Of a DNA stretch of 15,000 nt, positions 10,740 through 15,000 are shown piece by piece; position 1 is the first letter of the stretch, and the number at the start of each line of letters is the position of its first letter. Source of the stretch: Acropora yongei (taxonomy: Eukaryota > Cnidaria > Anthozoa > Scleractinia > Acroporidae); the NCBI GenBank assembly GCA_014634225.1, contig BLFN01000844.1:80581-95580 (forward strand), in the 5' to 3' direction. A program made the translations under genes and the position numbers. The notes beneath the pieces are model-generated. The model worked only from the letters and a program-made list of their open reading frames with translations. It did no database searches and was not told the origin of the DNA.

Positions 10740-11740
10740 ACCAAAAGAATAGTGAAGAACCGAAGTCCAATTATTCAGCTTCCACCCACGATACTTGAAT
10801 AGGGTACTGACATTTGGCATTGGCAGACACTGAATTTGATGCTCATAAAACCACAGACTAATTTATTCTTAATTTCGATACTAGTTAATTACACAAAATT
10901 CTAAATATGTTCGTTTTTCACTCTTAAAATTAACCGTAAAAGGTTCATATCGAAAGCCAGTTAGATTCGGTAGGCAGTAAACGACATAGGAAAATTATTA
11001 TTTGTTTAAGTCTTGAAGTTACAGCAATATGCCTCTAAATACTGGATTGAAAAGCGAAAGGAAGTATGAGAGCTGGATTATCTTCATTTTGTTTAATATG
11101 CTTAATTTCTTTTAAGGTTTAAAGCTTAGTTTTCCGTCCATGGTATGTACAGAACAATTATTTCATGATGAGATTTCATCTGCAAATGGAGTGGCAAGCG
11201 GGTTTTTGAACTAAGCAACAAGACCTTTTCATATAAGTTCAAACAAATTGTGCGTCCTTAATTCTCATATATTTTGCACTGCATCCAAAATTGCGAGTTT
11301 TAGAACTCAGTGTTACGCTTGACTTCTCAGCATGAAGTAAAGGATTCTTCAGTCATCCAAGAAAATAATCTTGAATATACCTCCTTTATGATGGCGATCA
11401 GATTTTATATTATTTTTCCGCGTTTTAATGCTAATAAGCCCAGCCTCGCTGCCATGGGCAAAATTCAAAAGAATTTAAATAAACCAAACTGAGGCCGGCA
11501 GGTATAATTAACTACTAATAGTGATAGTGGTCCATACAGATATTCATATGGTGCATACGGGCAACACTTCATTCAATTATGCCCTCAAGACACAACTTGT
11601 TTTGATTCAAAAACCTTTTGTTCATCTTCGAGTCAGTATATTCTTTGTACAAAGCAAATAATCCTATAGCCGTTTCGAAGGGATCGGAGCTAATCTTTGA
11701 TTGCTGCAATATAGGTTACTGGTGTTTAAGGGAGGCTGGC
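10740..11740. other. Gene-free stretch
   Basis: Nothing recognised. A 60-codon plus frame at 11310-11492 begins at TTG and ends at a TGA following AAATAAA. Its product, including FMMAIRFYIIFPRFNANKP, resembles no known family and its length is within chance. Confidence 0.6.
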
Positions 11741-11749
11741 TTCCGATCT

Positions 11750-11932
11750 TCAGTCAGTCGGAAGTGAATTTGTATTGAGCATCTTGACTGCTGCGGGAGT
11801 TTCAAAAGGCATAAGGTAATTCAAATACTTCATTGTCCTATATTGATTAAGAAACCGGGGGTCGACCAGTTGCTTCAATGTTTGAATAATTTCGAACAAA
11901 GAACCAAGCAAAGCACGAAGCCCCGTCAACAT
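11750..11932 (-). other. Possible exon: protein-like open frame, unrecognised
   Basis: A 60-codon frame with a true ATG at 11932-11930. The same frame stays open upstream to a TGA near 11995, giving about 80 codons. The upstream extension contains FHLPNVPVRETTIFDVSRQV. The ATG-started part contains a leucine-rich helix-like run (LRALLGSLFEIIQTLKQL), then DPRFLNQYRTMKYLNYLM and PFETPAAVKML. A pyrimidine-containing ...CCCGTTAG (minus strand, about 11970) could act as an acceptor. A consensus E2F-like site sits three bases upstream of the ATG. No family is recognised. By length alone several such frames are expected by chance in 15 kb. Confidence 0.15.
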
Positions 11933-11934
11933 AA

Positions 11935-12325
11935 CTTGGCGCGAAACGTCAAATATTGTTGTTTCTCTAACGGGAACGTTGGGTAAGTGAAAACATCAAA
12001 CATTCTATATTTGACACTGAAAAATCAACGTTCTAGGACTGCAAAAGTAGGCACAAATGAGTGACGTTTCTCCTTGAGGCGCGAACCATGAAACCACAGC
12101 GATGAACACTCAAAAATTAGTAATGAAAATTTCCTTGTGTTCACGTACGCCACTCTTAAATACTGAAAGTGGTTATCCACGTCGGTTTCAGTTCTTCGAT
12201 TGTCATACGTTTAGTTGTTGGTGGCCATTCCATGTTAATCACCGCGTTTTACTCACGATTGTTAAGAGTTCGATTTGGCCACAGAACAATGTCATGTGAC
12301 ATTGTGTTTTTCCTTGGGCGCGAAC
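11935..12325. promoter_or_regulatory. Cluster of three E2F-like GGCGCGAA sites
   Basis: CTTGGCGCGAA followed by A (11935-11946), CTTGAGGCGCGAAC (12073-12086) and CTTGGGCGCGAAC (12313-12325) share a core. The first contains GCGCGAAA, a full match to the E2F/DP consensus read in this orientation. The other two differ at the last base. The G+C-rich 8-mer is rare in this AT-rich sequence, so three same-strand copies in 390 bases stand out. Regulatory use is inferred. Shared flanks suggest copies 2 and 3 may instead be parts of a diverged duplication. Confidence 0.3.
12286..12305. repeat. Near-palindrome, 9-bp arms
   Basis: ACAATGTCA (12286-12294) and its reverse complement TGACATTGT (12297-12305) are separated by TG. 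It lies directly 5' of the third E2F-like site. It could be a dimeric-factor binding site or fortuitous. Confidence 0.75.
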
Positions 12326-12329
12326 AAAC

Positions 12330-13680
12330 ACGAGCAATGCTGTGGCCTTCTTCGAATCTGTAAATTGAACTGTTAAATTTTAAGTATCGGCTACATTTTA
12401 TGCAAAAGATACAATTCGTGTTCGTTCAGAGTATAATATTAACACTTCCACTATGTTGTTGTTATCGACTGCTGTATCTCGTGAAGGCAAATGCCGTAAA
12501 TTAATATCATGTGACTGGGCTAGTGTCTTTTCAGTTATCGCTGTAAAACGAATGGTAAGCTTTCGAAAGAACTATTCCAATAATCAAATTCACGAAGAGG
12601 AAGACGAATTTAATGTTGTGAAGTATTGAAAACAAAACCAAAGGGAAAGTATTGCTCATATATATTGCCCATGATTAGCAAGTTCACAGACTCAAGTTCA
12701 TCAATTAAAGTAGCTAAACTTTCCGTGATTTATGGAACCTTTCTTTTTCAAAAACTTAGCAAGGGTTTTCAAGGAATCACTGGAACTGGTCAATCACATG
12801 TACTGAAACGTTTCTTTCATGAACCATGTCTGACTTCTCTGTTAGAGTGCTGCGCAATAGGTCCCCAGCAGTATCTTAGTCTTTCTTCGTGACAAAATAT
12901 CCTTGAAACTACGTTGTTGTTCGAACCAAGAAACAAGTGGCACACCTCCAACCAGATTATTTATATCTCCAATCCGGGAAAAACTGACTAACAATAACAC
13001 ACCCAATCGGTTCGCTCATAATGGCGGAGGAAAGCAACTAGCTTCGAGTCGAAGATTCAGTCCAAAATGAGATATAACTGTTACGACTGAGAAGCTAGGA
13101 ACCACCGTATGAAATGATTTCAACATAAACTCATCCTTTTTTATGCAGTTGATATCAATCCAGTGACAAAGTTGCATAATTATAGTCAGCAACGATTGTT
13201 TATCAAATAACGCAGAGTTTTAAATTAATACCCACTGAGGGTATTCACCAATGAATTTTGACTTATTGTGGCAACCTGATTCTATAACTGTACTCAAAAA
13301 TTTTCAAGCAGTTAATAAGTGCACTGTGACTTGCTGGGAAAAAACGTACGATGCATGAATCAAATGAGTAAAACAGTTTCTCGGTTAACGAACTACGATG
13401 CTGCGTATGTTCTAGGTTGATTAGGTGAGTCTGGCAAACCGAAGTGACTACACTCGAAGTTCAGCGTTACGTTAAACCGTGACGTTTCATTTAAAAGACC
13501 ACAGCAAAACCTTAACGCACGTGAATTTTACATTTCTGTTTCACAGTCCTTTTGCAAATTACTATTCCTCGACGTGTTCTTAGCGGCCAGGCGGATGGTC
13601 AACATTTAAGATTGATGATCTCATTTGGTATTGACTGGGCTTGAAAATTAACACATTACTTCCTTTATTAATACACCGTT
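12330..13680. other. Gene-free stretch
   Basis: No supported gene. The 88-codon plus frame at 12626-12892 begins at TTG and its product is unremarkable. GTGACGTTTC occurs near 13480 as well as at 12061-12070, a 10-base coincidence or weak dispersed similarity. Confidence 0.6.
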
Positions 13681-13689
13681 TTCCGGTCA

Positions 13690-13827
13690 TTTTCTTTTTA
13701 CAGAATGATTGTAGCCATTAAAAAAAAAATAAAGCTTTTAGCGGTAACACACCCATGCAATAATTGTTCTTTCAAGACACAATCTGCACCGCAAGAGGCT
13801 AGAAAATCGAAGCCACCTTCAATTTGA
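13690..13827 (+). other. Splice-acceptor-like site followed by a 40-codon frame
   Basis: TTTTCTTTTTACAG ends at 13703 and is the best 3' splice-site look-alike I found in the window. It is followed one base later by an ATG (13705-13707) opening a 40-codon frame that ends in TGA (13825-13827). The peptide starts MIVAIKKKIKLLAV, has a C-N-N-C pair and ends in a basic, proline-containing tail. The Lys run comes from an A10 tract. With no upstream donor or homology this is a weak last-exon candidate. Confidence 0.12.
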
Positions 13828-13950
13828 TTTGTACAATACCATGATTCGCACGTATCTGAGTGAAACAAGTGCTTCACAAAGAAGACGGGGAGAAGTATGG
13901 TGGTTTCTTTACGAGTTGTATCATATCATCGTTTCTTTAAAGTTCGACGA

Positions 13951-13974
13951 CTGAGGAAACAGGAAATTCCTCAG
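13951..13974. repeat. 8-bp hairpin
   Basis: CTGAGGAA (13951-13958) pairs exactly with TTCCTCAG (13967-13974) across an 8-nt loop. TTCGAC occurs on both sides as a direct repeat. Confidence 0.7.
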
Positions 13975-14023
13975 ATTTCGACCTAATATAGAAACAGATA
14001 AAGGAGAGATTCAGAAGCGTTAG

Positions 14024-14080
14024 CTTGCGTGTTAAGCCTGAGGTTTGTCCTGCGTGCATGACAAACCAGGCGCTAGCAAG
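14024..14080. other. Imperfect hairpin, about 57 nt
   Basis: CTTGC pairs with GCAAG at the base. After an internal loop (GTGTTAA opposite GCTA), GCCT pairs with AGGC. After a 2-nt GA bulge, GGTTTGTC pairs with GACAAACC, closing a 10-nt loop. That gives 17 Watson-Crick pairs in a long bulged stem. This is the shape of a short structured RNA or a pre-miRNA-like hairpin, though shorter than most animal precursors. It could also be a decayed inverted-repeat element. Expression is unknown. Confidence 0.4.
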
Positions 14081-14152
14081 TTGTGAAATATGGGAACAAG
14101 AGATCCAATAAGACCAGTTTACAGAGCTGTATAATTCGGGCAGTTAGCCCGC

Positions 14153-14160
14153 TGACGTCA
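14153..14160. promoter_or_regulatory. Consensus CRE (TGACGTCA)
   Basis: A perfect palindromic CREB/ATF site in the context GCTGACGTCAACG. A single 8-mer is expected rarely in 15 kb of AT-rich DNA, but no neighbouring gene was identified for it to control. Confidence 0.35.
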
Positions 14161-14434
14161 ACGTTAGAAAATGCAGTGATAACACACGCAGAGGTGTAGA
14201 GGGAGGTAAAACTGAAGACGCTGGTACTCTAAAGCAAGCAGCAGCTACCAAACAGCCATCGCGCAAAAGATCCTATAATACTGGAAACATAAATACAGCG
14301 CCGTTTTCCAACTTTTACCTCTTTCATTTCCTTATTACTTCTAACAGTAATCGTAACCTTATTTCTCAGTGAGAGTAAACAAGATTTTAAACTTCTATCG
14401 TCATCTTAGGGCTGGGACCTTACTTATTCAATGC

Positions 14435-14448
14435 CAGTTAATTAACTG
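14435..14448. repeat. 14-bp perfect palindrome
   Basis: CAGTTAATTAACTG is identical to its reverse complement. Its flanks do not extend the symmetry. Confidence 0.9.
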
Positions 14449-14490
14449 CCTGTGAGTGTTTGCGCGCGCTACAGCTACTGGACGAGTTAA

Positions 14491-14510
14491 TTTTGCATTT
14501 TGCATTTTGC
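14491..14510. repeat. Heptamer tandem repeat (TTTTGCA), about 2.9 copies
   Basis: TTTTGCA TTTTGCA TTTTGC in direct succession, preceded by GCGCGCGC at about 14462-14469 and followed by TGCGTGC and a T-rich run. Confidence 0.85.
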
Positions 14511-14620
14511 TGCGTGCTTTTTTTATGTTTTATTTTTCTAGTAATGCAATGAATCAATGGTCTGTTGCAAGATCATGAATCAACAGTCAAAACAATAACA
14601 TGTTTTTCATTCAGTCAGGC

Positions 14621-14651
14621 GTTTCGAACAGCCAGCTTACCAACTGAGCCA
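14621..14651 (-). other. tRNA-like A-box and T-loop-like remnant
   Basis: Read on the minus strand, TGGCTCAGTTGG (14651-14640) is an exact fit to the RNA polymerase III A-box and D-arm of tRNAs and is followed by TAAGC. Ten bases later comes GTTCGAAAC (14629-14621), which resembles the T-loop/B-box core. The gap is far too short to hold an anticodon arm, and no acceptor stem pairs, so this is not a working tRNA. It could be a truncated tRNA pseudogene, the head of a tRNA-derived SINE, or chance. Confidence 0.25.
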
Positions 14652-14659
14652 ATTCATTA

Positions 14660-15000
14660 GGAAAAATGTAAGAACACGAACACCGTTAACTACCAGACTG
14701 CAATCAAATTGAATGATATATAGCCCTTACGGAACTACGCTAGAAGCTACCAATTGCCGCTCCAACGTTTTATTACTTAGCATTCAATCTCATTCAAGCT
14801 GCAGCTTTAGTCCTGGTTCAGGTCAATCTGTTGTTAAATTGAAAATTCTGCTACAGTTTTAGTCAGGTTTTATGCTCCGTTACATAGAAGACTAGCCATG
14901 CTAGTTAGCCTATTAATTTGGCTGATACTAGGCAGGATATAGACTATACTGAAGAAGTACTGACAAAGAAATGCTTAAATAGAAAAATACGCACGCCAGC
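14660..15000. other. Gene-free end of window
   Basis: Nothing recognised beyond ordinary AT-rich sequence. No open frame of note, hairpin or simple repeat. Confidence 0.6.

Noticed and set aside
12626..12892. 88-codon plus-strand frame
   Set aside because: TTG start, unremarkable composition, within chance length.
14521..14541. Second acceptor-like site ending in TTTTTCTAG
   Set aside because: All downstream frames close quickly and T-rich runs ending in AG are common in this sequence.
1..15000. CRISPR array, prokaryotic operon, phage or other viral genes
   Set aside because: No regularly spaced identical repeats, no ribosome-binding sites or gene packing, and no viral-type protein seen in any frame.

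Overview
This window reads as non-coding nuclear DNA from a multicellular eukaryote, most likely an invertebrate animal. It is AT-rich (by eye roughly 60-65% A+T). It has no dense gene packing, operons or ribosome-binding sites, and no recognisable long protein. A cnidarian-like genome would fit the composition and the scattered microsatellites, but nothing seen here fixes the taxon, and I make that guess with low confidence.

No gene could be identified by homology. The longest open frames are 60-105 codons, and several of those open only at non-ATG codons. A rough estimate for this composition (about 7% stop codons per frame position) predicts a few dozen stop-free runs of 60 codons or more across six frames by chance, so the frames present are what noise would give. 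Four stretches look more protein-like than the rest and are listed as weak exon candidates: 1825-2034 (-), 9987-10220 (+), 11750-11932 (-, open back to about 11995) and 13705-13827 (+, directly behind a good splice-acceptor-like site).

Layout: 1-1760 holds nothing recognisable. About 1825-2345 has a minus-strand open frame facing a cluster of promoter-like sites (NRF-1-like, CCAAT, CRE-half). 2350-5030 is featureless apart from a pyrimidine/TG tract. 5087-5116 is a perfect 13-bp hairpin. 5330-8900 holds only a T15 run and scattered short motifs. About 8950-9900 contains at least four highly diverged copies of a unit of about 270-310 bp arranged head to tail, the clearest hidden structure in the window. 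9987-10220 is stop-poor in several frames. 10420-10740 is a compact cluster of an 11-bp inverted repeat around a palindrome, a (TTTG)7 microsatellite and a degenerate GAATAAT-rich block. 11930-12330 has three E2F-like GGCGCGAA sites and a near-palindrome. 13680-14700 has an acceptor-like site, two hairpins, a perfect CRE, a 14-bp palindrome, a heptamer repeat and a tRNA-D-arm-like sequence on the minus strand.

No complete mobile element, CRISPR array, rRNA, intact tRNA, prokaryotic signal or viral gene was seen. The best leads are the diverged tandem array, the E2F-like and NRF-1/CCAAT clusters that each sit upstream of a minus-strand open frame, and the structured hairpins.
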